64,000 nucleotides of DNA from Sphingomonas carotinifaciens (GTDB lineage Bacteria > Pseudomonadota > Alphaproteobacteria > Sphingomonadales > Sphingomonadaceae). This document shows positions 38,897 to 47,637 of this stretch, one piece after another. The translations under genes and the position numbers were made by a program. The stretch is taken from assembly GCF_009789535.1 (NCBI RefSeq), contig NZ_WSUT01000005.1:2231501-2295500 (forward strand), in the 5' to 3' direction. Numbering within the stretch: position 1 is the first letter of the stretch; every line of letters starts with the position of its first letter. Below the pieces are notes generated by a model, which saw only the letters and a program-made list of their open reading frames with translations, ran no database searches and was not told where the DNA came from.

Positions 38897-40294
38897 ATGT
38901 CGAAAAACAGCCTGTCGTGGATCGCCGTCGCCCCGGACGCGCCCTATTTCATCGACGGGGACGGGGCCGACTGGACCCCGATCGGGCAAAACGACGCGAT
39001 CAGCTGGCCCGAACTCGCAGGGCTGTTCCGGCGCCGCGACCTGCCCGCGGTGGAGGCCCATCTGCGCTGGCTGGTCGAACACGGCGTCACCTGCCTGCGG
39101 CTGATGATCGAATATGCGCAGGTGCGGCATCGTTATTTCGAACGGCCGGCCGGCACCGCGGTGCCCGCGATGGTGCGGCTGTGGGATGACCTGTTCGCGA
39201 TGTGCGAGCGGGTGGGGATGCGCATCCTGCTGACCCCGGTGGATACGTTCTGGATGTGGCTGCACTGGCGGCACCACCCGTGGAACGCGGCGCATGGCGG
39301 GCCGCTGGATCACCCGTCGCGCCTGTTGCTGTGCCCAGAAACCCGCGGCGCGATCAAGGCACGGCTGTCGTTCATCATCGAGCGCTGGGGCGGATCGGGC
39401 GCGCTGTTCGCCTGGGACCTGTGGAACGAGATCCATCCCGCACAGGCGCAGGGCAGGGCGGACGGCTTCGGGGATTTCATCGCCGACCTGTCGCAGCATG
39501 TCCGCCGCCTGGAGCAGCGGCTTTATGGCCGGTCGCATCCGCAAACCGTCTCGCTGTTCGGGCCGGAATGGTGGACCCGGCCCGACCTGCCGATCGCCGA
39601 GCCGATCTTTCGCCACCCCGATCTCGATTTCGCATCGATCCACATCTATCGCCACGGTGCGATCGACGATCCGCGCGACACCGTCGCGCCGGCGCTGGCG
39701 ATGGGCGAGGTGGTGCAGCGATGCCTGGCGGAGATCGCCGACGGCCGCCCCTTCCTGGACACAGAACACGGTCCCATCCACCGCTTCAAGGACAAGCACC
39801 AGACGCTGCCCGAAGCGTTCGACGACGAGTATTTCCGGCATATGAGCTGGGCGCATCTGGCGGCCGGCGGGGTGGGCGGCGGGATGCGCTGGCCCAACCG
39901 GCATCCCCATGTGCTGACGCCGGGGATGCGCCGGGCGCAGCGGGCAATGGCGGCGTTCCTGCCGCTGATCGACTGGCGACACATGCGGCGGGCGTCGGTG
40001 GCGATCACGGTGCGGGGCCATCACGGCTTTGCATGCGGCGATGATGCGCAGGCGGTCGCCTGGATCGTGCGGCGGCGGGCCTTGTTGCCGGACGGGCGGG
40101 TCGACCGGGCGCCGGGAAAGCCGGCCAGGGTGGATCTCGCAATGCCGGACGGACGCTACCGGGTGACGGATTGGGATACCGAGCCGGGGCGGGTGATCGC
40201 CAGCGCCGAGCATGTCGCGTCCGGTGGGTTGCTCCGTTTCACCGCGGAGGCGGTGTGCGGTGACCGGGCCTTTGCGGTGCGCAGGATCGGTTGA
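38897..40294 (+). CDS. GH5-like glycosidase without signal peptide
   Basis: A 465-residue clan GH-A (beta/alpha)8 hydrolase with DLWNEIHPAQ (acid/base Glu178) and FLDTEHGP (nucleophile Glu290), RLMIEYAQV near 68 and a beta-rich C-terminal part from about 375. No signal peptide is visible, so it would act in the cytoplasm or on precursors, unlike the secreted glycosidase at 14,896. The ATG at 38897 is chosen; an in-frame TTG at 38855 is weaker and no good Shine-Dalgarno is seen. It diverges from the glycosyltransferase-mutase gene, so a role in the same glycan is plausible. Confidence 0.75.
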   Translation: MSKNSLSWIAVAPDAPYFIDGDGADWTPIGQNDAISWPELAGLFRRRDLPAVEAHLRWLVEHGVTCLRLMIEYAQVRHRYFERPAGTAVPAMVRLWDDLFAMCERVGMRILLTPVDTFWMWLHWRHHPWNAAHGGPLDHPSRLLLCPETRGAIKARLSFIIERWGGSGALFAWDLWNEIHPAQAQGRADGFGDFIADLSQHVRRLEQRLYGRSHPQTVSLFGPEWWTRPDLPIAEPIFRHPDLDFASIHIYRHGAIDDPRDTVAPALAMGEVVQRCLAEIADGRPFLDTEHGPIHRFKDKHQTLPEAFDDEYFRHMSWAHLAAGGVGGGMRWPNRHPHVLTPGMRRAQRAMAAFLPLIDWRHMRRASVAITVRGHHGFACGDDAQAVAWIVRRRALLPDGRVDRAPGKPARVDLAMPDGRYRVTDWDTEPGRVIASAEHVASGGLLRFTAEAVCGDRAFAVRRIG

Positions 40295-40298
40295 GGGC

Positions 40299-40330
40299 GG
40301 GGCCGGCCGCCGGGAGTGGCGGCCGGCCCC
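40299..40330. terminator. Bidirectional terminator hairpin
   Basis: GGGGCCGGCCGCC, a 6-nt loop, GGCGGCCGGCCCC: a perfect 13-bp stem in the 42-bp gap between the convergent glycosidase and DUF4142 genes. Confidence 0.8.
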
Positions 40331-40336
40331 GGTCCG

Positions 40337-40879
40337 TTACATGCCGCCGCCGGCGCCCTGCTGCATCCGCTCGGCCTCGGCGAGATGCTGGCGGACGATC
40401 GGCACCGCCTTTTTGGCGGTTGCGCGCAGCGGCGCCTGATCGCCGCCTGAACCGTAACTCTGGTGCAGGTCCAGCGCGGCGCGGTGGGCGGGCACCTGCT
40501 GTGCCAGATACAGCCGGTCGACGTCGCCGGCCGATGCCAGTTGCAGTTCGTTGATCGAGGCGGTCGCCCCCGGGTCGAGCGCGGGGGGCGGCGGGGTCAG
40601 GCCGGCCTTGGTAGCCGCAGCCAGCGTCGCCGCGGTGGTCTTCTGATGATGCTTGATCATCATGTCGGCGTAACGCCGGATTGCGGGATTTTGCGACTTT
40701 TCCAGCACGACCTGGCTGGAGTTGATCTCGTACAGGTCGCTGCGCCCGGCCGCGGTCACATAGGGTTCGGCCTGCGTCTTGGCCTCGGCCGGGGGCGGCG
40801 GGGGCGGCGTCTGCGCGGCGGCGGACAGGGAGGTGCCGGCGAGCAGCAGCGCGATCGAGATGGGCATGTATCTGGTCAT
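40337..40879 (-). CDS. Secreted DUF4142 protein
   Basis: A 180-residue secreted protein of DUF4142, a four-helix ferritin-like family of unknown function. It has a signal peptide (ending SLSAAAQ), a proline run PPPPPPAEA, then helices with YVTAAGRSDLYEINSSQVVLEKS-type sequence, IRRYADMMIKHHQKTT and VPIVRQHLAEAERM. The ATG at 40879 begins the signal peptide; upstream start 40927 would overlap the catalase gene. It sits 44 bp behind the manganese catalase gene and is probably co-transcribed, suggesting a stress role. Confidence 0.85.
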   Translation of the reverse strand: MTRYMPISIALLLAGTSLSAAAQTPPPPPPAEAKTQAEPYVTAAGRSDLYEINSSQVVLEKSQNPAIRRYADMMIKHHQKTTAATLAAATKAGLTPPPPALDPGATASINELQLASAGDVDRLYLAQQVPAHRAALDLHQSYGSGGDQAPLRATAKKAVPIVRQHLAEAERMQQGAGGGM

Positions 40880-40923
40880 GTTCGAAACCTTCGAAGCGTA
40901 AGGGGGTGGGGCGGGCGTGCGCT

Positions 40924-41778
40924 TCACCCGATCTGCTGGCTTTGCGCCGCGCTGTCGGGGCGGGCGGGGCCGAGGATGGGCTCTTCACCCAGCGGCTTGT
41001 TCTGGAAGACGGTGAAGTCGCCGCGACCATCGATGGTCGGCCCGTCGGTCCAGCGTCCCTCCGGCACCGACCCGTCGGCGGCGGTGGCGTAGAAGTTGTA
41101 GTTGTTCGCCTGATCCTCCATACCTTGCGGGAAGGAGTTGGGGACCGGCAGGTTGGCCGAAGGGCCGCCCAATTCCTCCAGCACCGCCAGCCACTGCTGC
41201 TGGTGCATGGTGTCGCGCGCGATCATGTAGTGGAGCATCTTCTTCATGCCCTCGTCATGCGCGGCGTTGAACAGGCGCACTGCCAGCACGCGCCCGGTGC
41301 TTTCCGCCGCCACGTTGCAATACATGTCGGCAGCGATGTTGCCGCTGGCATAGATGTGGCTCATGTTGAAGGGCACGCCGTCGGAGTCCACCGGCATCGC
41401 GGCAAGACCGGTCGACAGCAGGTTCTTGTGGATCATGCCCTCGATCGCGTGGCGGCCGTTGCCGCCGCCCATCACCGCGCCCACGATGCCGTCGGCGGCA
41501 CCCTCTTCCTGCAGCGAGGCAGGCGCCTTGTCGAGGTTGAGCGCGACCGCGGTCGCCAGCATCTCGATATGGCCGATCTCCTCGGTCGCGGTGTGGAGCA
41601 GCATGTCGCGGTATTTCGGCGTCGGCGCCCGGTTGCCCCAGGCCTGGAAGAAATACTGCATGCACACGCGGATCTCGCCCTCCACGCCGCCGATCGCCTG
41701 TTGCAGCATGCGCGCAAAGGCGGGATCGGGCTTGTCGACGGTGACCGGATACTGAAGCCGCTTGTCGTGATAATACAT
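40924..41778 (-). CDS. Manganese (non-haem) catalase
   Basis: Disproportionates hydrogen peroxide at a dimanganese centre; cytoplasmic. The protein has 284 residues. Ligand candidates are Glu35 (VEGEIRVCM), Glu67 and His70 (TEEIGHIEM), Glu159 (NVAAES) and His192 (ARDTMHQQQ), matching the E-E..H-E-H set of the family. The C-terminal part ends in a DGRGDF...LGEEP tail. The ATG at 41778 has a strong GGGAGGA site; the upstream in-frame start at 41850 adds an unrelated leader. The downstream DUF4142 gene probably shares its transcript. Confidence 0.93.
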   Translation of the reverse strand: MYYHDKRLQYPVTVDKPDPAFARMLQQAIGGVEGEIRVCMQYFFQAWGNRAPTPKYRDMLLHTATEEIGHIEMLATAVALNLDKAPASLQEEGAADGIVGAVMGGGNGRHAIEGMIHKNLLSTGLAAMPVDSDGVPFNMSHIYASGNIAADMYCNVAAESTGRVLAVRLFNAAHDEGMKKMLHYMIARDTMHQQQWLAVLEELGGPSANLPVPNSFPQGMEDQANNYNFYATAADGSVPEGRWTDGPTIDGRGDFTVFQNKPLGEEPILGPARPDSAAQSQQIG

Positions 41779-41913
41779 GGATGGTCCTCCCAGCGTGAAT
41801 GGCGCCGGCTGAACGTCACAGGACCACCAAGGTTTGTTGCGTCGGCGCAACGGTCGTCACGCCGTGGCGGGAACGCGGCAGAACGTTATAAGCTATTGAT
41901 GTAGATAAAGAAG

Positions 41914-42327
41914 TTACGGAACTGCCGGTATTTCGGTCAGGGCGGCGGTGACGCGTTCCATCGCCTCGCGCTCGATCGTCTCCAGCTCTGCCAGTGTTTG
42001 GACGATGGCGATCTTCTGCTGGTTCAGCTCCTCGATCCGCTCGCGGCAGCGCTCGGCAAGCGCGCGCATCTGTTCGACATGCTGGGGATCGGCATCGTAC
42101 AGGTCGAGAAACTCCTCGATCTCGCGCAGCGAGAAGCCCAGCCGCTTGCCGCGCAGGATCAGCTGCATCCGCCCGGTCTCGCGCCGGGTATAGACGCGCG
42201 CGGTGCCCACCCGGCGCGGCTCGATCAGGCCGCGATCCTCGTAGAAGCGCAGCGTGCGGGCGGTGACCCCCAGGCTGGCGGCCACCTCCTGTATTCCGCG
42301 CAATTCCTGCGGGTCGTCTGCCGTCAC
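41914..42327 (-). CDS. MerR-family transcriptional regulator
   Basis: A 137-residue regulator: N-terminal MerR helix-turn-helix (GIQEVAASLGVTARTLRFYEDRGLIEP), wing (RVGTARVYTRRE), then a long coiled coil (about 80-125). There are no cysteine metal ligands, so it is not a metal sensor of the MerR/ZntR type. Its ATG overlaps the acyl-CoA ligase stop as ATGA, placing it in that operon. By analogy with LiuR-type MerR regulators of branched-chain and fatty-acid catabolism, it probably senses an acyl-CoA and controls the divergent promoters near 44,100 (inference). Confidence 0.88.
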   Translation of the reverse strand: MTADDPQELRGIQEVAASLGVTARTLRFYEDRGLIEPRRVGTARVYTRRETGRMQLILRGKRLGFSLREIEEFLDLYDADPQHVEQMRALAERCRERIEELNQQKIAIVQTLAELETIEREAMERVTAALTEIPAVP

Positions 42328-44021
42328 CGTCTCTGCTCCGTCACCGCCGGCGCCGTCGCTGCCAGCCGGGCCATTTCCTCCTCGACCAGTTCCTTCTTGG
42401 AAAGCTTGCCGATCAGCGTCTTGGGCAATGTTTCGCGGATTTCCACTTCGCGGGGAAGCTCGATCTTGCTGATCTTGTCGACCAGGAACGCGCGCAATTC
42501 GGCCGGGGTAGCCGGCTGGTCGGGGCGCAGCGTGACGAACGCCTTGGGCGCCTGGCCGCGATACTCGTCGGGCACGCCGATCACCACCGCCTCGGCGACC
42601 GCGGGATGCTCGTACAGCGCTTCCTCGATCATCCGCGGATAGACATTGTAGCCGCCGCAGATGATGACGTCCTTGATCCGGTCGACGATGAACAGATAGC
42701 CATCCTCGTCCAGATAGCCGACATCGCCGGTGCGCAGCGCGCCGTCCACGAACACCGCCGCGCTGTCCTCGGGCTTGTGCCAGTAACCCTGCATGATCTG
42801 TGGCCCGCGCGCGCAGATCTCGCCGACCTCGCCGGGGGGCAGCACACGGTCGGTGCCGCTCCGGTCGCGGATCTCGATCACCGTGCCGGGGAAGGGGGGG
42901 CCGGCGGAGCCCGCCTTGTTCAGCCCGCCGATCGGGTTGCAGGTGATGATCGGCGATGCCTCGGACAGCCCATATCCCTCAACCAGCGTGGCGCCGGTCG
43001 TCCGCTCGAAGGCGACGCGCACCTCCGCAGGCAGCGGCGCACCGCCCGAGATGCAGGCGTTGATCTGCGACAGGTCGACGGTGCGGCTTTCCGCCACCTT
43101 GGCGATGGCGTTGTAAATGGTCGGCACCGCGGGAAAGGAGGTGGGGCGCGTCCGCGCGATGGTCTTGAGCAGCTGTTCGAGATCGAAGCGCGGCAGCAGG
43201 ATCATCTCCGCGCCCACCCGCACCGAATAGCTGAGCACCGTTGTCAGCGCGAAGACGTGGAACATCGGCAACACGCCCAGTACGCGCTGCTGCTCGGGAC
43301 CCTGGTCGCCGACATGCATCACCATCGCATCGGCGTTCGACACCAGATTGGCGTGGCTGAGCATCGCCGCCTTGGGCAGGCCGGTGGTGCCGCCGGTATA
43401 TTGCAGCACCGCCACGTCATCGGGTGCGACCGAAACCGGGGCCGGCGTCGCGCCACCGCGCATCAGCGCGCGCAAGGTGACGTGCAGGGGCCCCGCCGGC
43501 ACGGCCGCGATGTCGGCGCGCTTGATCAGGCGATAGGCGATGCGCTTCACCGCGGGCAGGCCGTCAGCGATCGAACAGGTGATGACGCGGCGCAGGCCGA
43601 GTTGCGCGGCGACCTTCGTCACGCGGGCATGAATGTCCGGCAGGTCGCAGGTCGCGATGATCTCCGCGCCCGAGTCCTGCAGCAGATGGCATATCTCACG
43701 TTCGACATAGAGCGGGTTGACGTTCACCACCACGCCGCCTGCCTTCAGCACCGCAAAGAACAGGATGGGGTAGGCCGGCATGTTGGGCAGGCACAAAGCG
43801 ACGCGGGTGCCGGTTGTGACGCCCAGCGCCTGCAACCCGGCGGCGGCGCGCGCCACCTGTTCGCCCAGCTCGCCATAGCGGGTGATGCCGCCCATGAAGT
43901 CGATCGCCGGCCGGCCGCCATGCGCGGCCACCGTGGCATCGAACATGTCGGTCAGCAACCGCGGCTCGAAGACCAGCGCAGCCCCTTTTGCGGCCGGTTC
44001 GCGCGTGTCGTTCACTTCCAT
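42324..44021 (-). CDS. Long-chain fatty acid-CoA ligase (AMP-forming)
   Basis: A 565-residue acyl-adenylate-forming enzyme that activates a carboxylic acid with ATP and CoA. Signatures are LQYTGGTTGLPKAAMLSH (P-loop-like), EGYGLSEASP, RTGDVGYLDEDGYLFIVDRIKD, and the catalytic lysine in TLIGKLSKKEL near the end. Medium- or long-chain substrates are likely because of the FadL, thiolase and acyl-CoA dehydrogenase genes nearby, but chain length cannot be read from sequence. The ATG at 44021 has AAGGAGAGG upstream; the alternative at 44090 overlaps the divergent promoter. Confidence 0.92.
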   Translation of the reverse strand: MEVNDTREPAAKGAALVFEPRLLTDMFDATVAAHGGRPAIDFMGGITRYGELGEQVARAAAGLQALGVTTGTRVALCLPNMPAYPILFFAVLKAGGVVVNVNPLYVEREICHLLQDSGAEIIATCDLPDIHARVTKVAAQLGLRRVITCSIADGLPAVKRIAYRLIKRADIAAVPAGPLHVTLRALMRGGATPAPVSVAPDDVAVLQYTGGTTGLPKAAMLSHANLVSNADAMVMHVGDQGPEQQRVLGVLPMFHVFALTTVLSYSVRVGAEMILLPRFDLEQLLKTIARTRPTSFPAVPTIYNAIAKVAESRTVDLSQINACISGGAPLPAEVRVAFERTTGATLVEGYGLSEASPIITCNPIGGLNKAGSAGPPFPGTVIEIRDRSGTDRVLPPGEVGEICARGPQIMQGYWHKPEDSAAVFVDGALRTGDVGYLDEDGYLFIVDRIKDVIICGGYNVYPRMIEEALYEHPAVAEAVVIGVPDEYRGQAPKAFVTLRPDQPATPAELRAFLVDKISKIELPREVEIRETLPKTLIGKLSKKELVEEEMARLAATAPAVTEQRR

Positions 44022-44089
44022 CTGGCGCCTCTCCTTTTCGTTTTTTCCGGCGGCCCCGGTTGTAGCCGGTTGCACCATCTCGTATAGCA

Positions 44090-44125
44090 TTGACGTATAG
44101 GTTAGCTATCGCACCTTAACGTGAG
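44090..44125 (+). promoter_or_regulatory. Candidate MerR-type promoter/operator between fatty-acid operons
   Basis: TTGACG (44090-44095) is followed after about 19-20 bp by CTTAAC/TTAACG, the long spacing typical of MerR-activated promoters. The spacer holds ATAG-GTTAG-CTAT (44097-44109), and an outer imperfect dyad pairs CGTATAGG with CCTTAACG. The ligase-MerR genes run left and the thiolase operon starts at 44156 to the right, so it could control both. Function is inferred. Confidence 0.45.
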
Positions 44126-44155
44126 CCCGCAAGGGCCTTTCAACGAGAGGATCTC

Positions 44156-45292
44156 ATGACCAACGTCGTGATCGCCGGTTACGCCCGCTCCCCCTTCCAT
44201 CTGGCCGGCAAGGGCGCGCTGGCGCGGGTACGGCCGGACGACCTCGCCGCGCAGACGATCCGCGGGCTGATCGAGCGGACCGGGGTCGATGCGTCGGCGA
44301 TCGAGGATATCATCCTGGGCTGCGCCTTTCCGGAGGGCGAGCAGGGCCTGAACGTCGCACGCATGATCGGCCTGCTGGCGGACCTGCCGCTGTCGGTCGG
44401 CGGCATGACGGTGAACCGCTTCTGCGGGTCGTCGATGAGTTCGATCCATATCGCGATGGGCCAGATCCAGATCGGCGCGGGCGAGGCGTTCATCTGCGCC
44501 GGCATCGAATCGATGAGCCGCGTGCCGATGGGCGGCTACAACCCGCTGCCCAACCCGCAACTCGCCGCCAAGAGCGCGGGCGCCTATATGGGCATGGGAG
44601 AGACGGCCGAGAACGTCGCGACCAAATATCAGATCACCCGCGCCGAGCAGGAGGGCTTTGCGGTACGGAGCCAGAAGAAGGCCGCCGCCGCGCGCGACGC
44701 CGGTCGTCTGGCGGACGAGATCGTGCCGATCCAGACCAAGGGCGGCATGGTGAGCGAGGACGGCATCATCCGTCCCGACACCACCGAGCAGGTCCTCGCC
44801 GGCCTGAAGCCCGCCTTCAGCCAGGACGGCACGGTGACCGCGGGCACCGCCTCGCCGCTCACCGATGGCGCATCGGCCGTGCTGGTCACCTCCGAGGACT
44901 TTGCCAAGCGGCATGGCCTGAAGATCCTGGCACGGATCAAGTCGGTGGGGATTTCGGGGTGTGCGCCCGAGACGATGGGACTGGGGCCGATCGGTGCGTC
45001 GGAGAAGGCGCTGGAGCGGGCGGGCATCACGCCCGGCGACCTCGACATCGTCGAGATCAACGAGGCGTTCGCGAGCCAGGCGATCGCCTGCATCCGCGAC
45101 CTGGGGTTGAAGGACGAGACGATCAACCTGGACGGCGGCGCCATCGCGATCGGCCACCCGCTGGGCGCGACCGGCGCGCGCATCGTCGGCAAGGCGGCCG
45201 CCCTGCTGGAGCGTGAAGGCGGCACCTATGCGCTGGCCACCCAGTGCATCGGCGGCGGGCAGGGCATCGCAACCGTGCTGGAGCGTGCATAA
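44156..45292 (+). CDS. Acetyl-CoA acyltransferase (thiolase)
   Basis: A 378-residue thiolase that cleaves 3-ketoacyl-CoA with CoA in the last step of beta-oxidation. Catalytic residues are visible: nucleophile Cys90 in NRFCGSS, His334 in AIGHPLGATG and Cys364 in ATQCIGGGQG. It is first in a long plus-strand run; its stop directly abuts the next ATG (TAA then ATG). A Shine-Dalgarno GAGAGG precedes the ATG. A biosynthetic thiolase is less likely given the adjacent dehydrogenases. It is probably the FadA-type partner of the enzyme that follows. Confidence 0.94.
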   Translation: MTNVVIAGYARSPFHLAGKGALARVRPDDLAAQTIRGLIERTGVDASAIEDIILGCAFPEGEQGLNVARMIGLLADLPLSVGGMTVNRFCGSSMSSIHIAMGQIQIGAGEAFICAGIESMSRVPMGGYNPLPNPQLAAKSAGAYMGMGETAENVATKYQITRAEQEGFAVRSQKKAAAARDAGRLADEIVPIQTKGGMVSEDGIIRPDTTEQVLAGLKPAFSQDGTVTAGTASPLTDGASAVLVTSEDFAKRHGLKILARIKSVGISGCAPETMGLGPIGASEKALERAGITPGDLDIVEINEAFASQAIACIRDLGLKDETINLDGGAIAIGHPLGATGARIVGKAAALLEREGGTYALATQCIGGGQGIATVLERA

Positions 45293-47620
45293 ATGACGGA
45301 TGCGATCAAGAAAGTCTGCGTGATCGGGGCCGGCGTGATGGGCGCCGGCATCGCCGCACAGGTCGCCAATGCCGGCGTGCCCGTACTGCTGCTCGATATC
45401 GTGCCCAAGGATGGGGCGGATCGTGACGCAGTCGCCAAGGGGGCGGTCGCGCGGATGCTGAAGACCGATCCGGCGCCCTTCATGTCGAAGGCGGCGGCCA
45501 AGCTGGTCGAGACGGGCAATATCGAGGATCATCTCGACCGGGTCGCCGAATGCGACTGGATCGTCGAGGCGGTGGTCGAGCGGCTGGGCATCAAGCAGGC
45601 GCTTTATGCCCGGCTGGAGCAAGCCAAGCGGCCGGGCACCGCTGTGTCGTCCAACACCTCCACCATCCCGCTGGCGAACCTGACCGAGGGACGCTCCGAC
45701 CAGTTCCGGCGCGATTTCCTGATCACCCATTTCTTCAATCCGCCGCGTTACATGCGGTTGATCGAGATCGTGACGAGCCCGGCGACCGATACGGGCGTGG
45801 CGGCGCGCGTCTCCGACTTCGTCGACCGGATGATGGGCAAGCGCATCGTGCGGGCAAAGGACACGCCCGGCTTTATCGCGAACCGCATCGGCACCTATTG
45901 GCTGTCGGTGGCGATCAACGCGGCGATGGATCAGGGGCTGACCGTCGAGGAGGCGGATCAGATCGGCGGCCGTCCGATGGGCGTGCCCAAGACGGGCATC
46001 TTCGGGCTGGTCGACCTGGTCGGCATCGACCTGATGCCGCTGCTGTCGAAAAGCCTGTCCGCGACGCTGCCGCAGGGCGACGCCTATTTCGATACGGTGC
46101 GCCCGATGCCGCTGATCGAGCGGATGATCGCGGACGGCTTCACCGGCCGCAAGGGCAAGGGCGGCTTCTACCGCCTCGACAAGCGCTCCGACGGCAGCCG
46201 GCAGAAGCTGGCGATCGATCTTGCGACGGGCGAATACCGGCCCGAGAAGAAGCCGGAACGCCTGCCCGGCAAGGCGGAAAAGGATCTGGCCGCGCTGGTC
46301 GCCGCGCCCGGCAAGGCGGGGGCCTATGCCTGGGCCGTGCTGGGGCCGGTTCTCGCCTATGCCGCGGGGCTGGCGGGCGAGGTTGCCGACGACATCGTCG
46401 CGATCGATGACGCGATGAAGCTCGGCTATAACTGGAAATTCGGGCCGTTCGAGCTGATCGACCGGTTGGGGCCGGGCAAGCTGGCCGAGCGGCTGCGCGC
46501 CGAGGGGCGGGCGGTGCCGCAGATCCTGGAGACCGCAGGCGACCGGCCCTTCTACCGGGTCGAGGGCGGCAAGCGGCGATATCTGACGCTGGGCGGCGAT
46601 TATGCCGATGTCGTGCGCGGCGAGGGCGTGCTGCTGCTGGAGGATATAAAGCTGCGCGCCGAGCCGCTCGCCAGGAACGGATCGGCGGCGCTCTGGGATA
46701 TCGGCGACGGCGTCGTCTGCCTGGAATTCACCGCCAAGATGAACGCGTTCGACGAGCAGGTTATCCAGCTCATCCAGAAGGCGATTCCGCTGGTGAAGGG
46801 CGGATACAAGGCGCTGGTGATCTATAACGAGGGATCGAATTTCTCGGCCGGTGCCAATCTCGGCCTTGCCATGTTCGCGGTGAACATCGCGGCGTGGAGC
46901 GAGGTGGACAAGCTGATCACGGGCGGGCAGGCGGCGTTCAAGGCGCTGAAATACGCGCCCTTCCCGGTCGTGGCCGCGCCTGCCGGACTGGCGCTGGGCG
47001 GCGGGTGCGAGATCCTGCTCCATGCCGATGCGATCCAGGCACATGCCGAAACCTATACGGGACTGGTCGAGGCGGGCGTCGGCCTCGTCCCCGGCTGGGG
47101 CGGGCATGGCGAGATGCTGGACCGGTTCCAGAAGACGCCGGGCTTCCCCAGGGGGCCGATGCCCGCCACCGCCAAGGCGTTCGAGATGATCTCAACCGCC
47201 AAGGTCGCCAAGTCGGCGGCGGAGGCGCGCGAGATGATGATCCTGCGCCGCAGCGACGGCATCACCATGAACCGCGACCGCCTGCTCGCCGATGCCAAGA
47301 ACAAGGCGCTCGCCCTTGTCGAGGGCTATGCGCCGCCCGAAAAGCCGATCTTCCGCCTGGCCGGCGAAAGCGGCCGGGTGGGTATCGCGGGTGTGGTGCG
47401 CGACTTCGTGAAGAAGGGCGTGGCGACGCCGTACGACCAGGTCGTGGCGGGTCGGCTGGCGCAGGTGCTGACGGGCGGGGAGGCCGATCTGGTCGACATC
47501 GTGACCGAGGATCAGCTCCTGAAGCTGGAGCGCCGGCAATTCATGGCAAGCGTCAAGGATGCGCGGACGCAGGCAAGGATCGAGCACATGCTCGAAACCG
47601 GCAAGCCGCTCCGCAACTGA
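45293..47620 (+). CDS. 3-hydroxyacyl-CoA dehydrogenase/enoyl-CoA hydratase fusion
   Basis: A 775-residue beta-oxidation enzyme. The 3-hydroxyacyl-CoA dehydrogenase comes first: NAD motif VIGAGVMGAGIA (10-21), catalytic His146 in THFFNPPRY, and KDTPGFIANRIG. A second, C-terminal 3HCDH-like helical part spans about 330-430. The crotonase domain follows (SNFSAGANLGLAM and LALGGGCEILLHADA at about 515-585). This order is the reverse of E. coli FadB, where the hydratase comes first; it resembles Bacillus FadN-type proteins. It hydrates enoyl-CoA and oxidises the product for the thiolase upstream. Confidence 0.93.
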   Translation: MTDAIKKVCVIGAGVMGAGIAAQVANAGVPVLLLDIVPKDGADRDAVAKGAVARMLKTDPAPFMSKAAAKLVETGNIEDHLDRVAECDWIVEAVVERLGIKQALYARLEQAKRPGTAVSSNTSTIPLANLTEGRSDQFRRDFLITHFFNPPRYMRLIEIVTSPATDTGVAARVSDFVDRMMGKRIVRAKDTPGFIANRIGTYWLSVAINAAMDQGLTVEEADQIGGRPMGVPKTGIFGLVDLVGIDLMPLLSKSLSATLPQGDAYFDTVRPMPLIERMIADGFTGRKGKGGFYRLDKRSDGSRQKLAIDLATGEYRPEKKPERLPGKAEKDLAALVAAPGKAGAYAWAVLGPVLAYAAGLAGEVADDIVAIDDAMKLGYNWKFGPFELIDRLGPGKLAERLRAEGRAVPQILETAGDRPFYRVEGGKRRYLTLGGDYADVVRGEGVLLLEDIKLRAEPLARNGSAALWDIGDGVVCLEFTAKMNAFDEQVIQLIQKAIPLVKGGYKALVIYNEGSNFSAGANLGLAMFAVNIAAWSEVDKLITGGQAAFKALKYAPFPVVAAPAGLALGGGCEILLHADAIQAHAETYTGLVEAGVGLVPGWGGHGEMLDRFQKTPGFPRGPMPATAKAFEMISTAKVAKSAAEAREMMILRRSDGITMNRDRLLADAKNKALALVEGYAPPEKPIFRLAGESGRVGIAGVVRDFVKKGVATPYDQVVAGRLAQVLTGGEADLVDIVTEDQLLKLERRQFMASVKDARTQARIEHMLETGKPLRN

Positions 47621-47637
47621 TCGGGATACGAAAACCC

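Noticed and set aside
44102..47107. Minus-strand open frame of about 1,001 codons
   Set aside because: Antisense to the thiolase and hydroxyacyl-CoA dehydrogenase genes; arginine/histidine-rich with no conserved motif.
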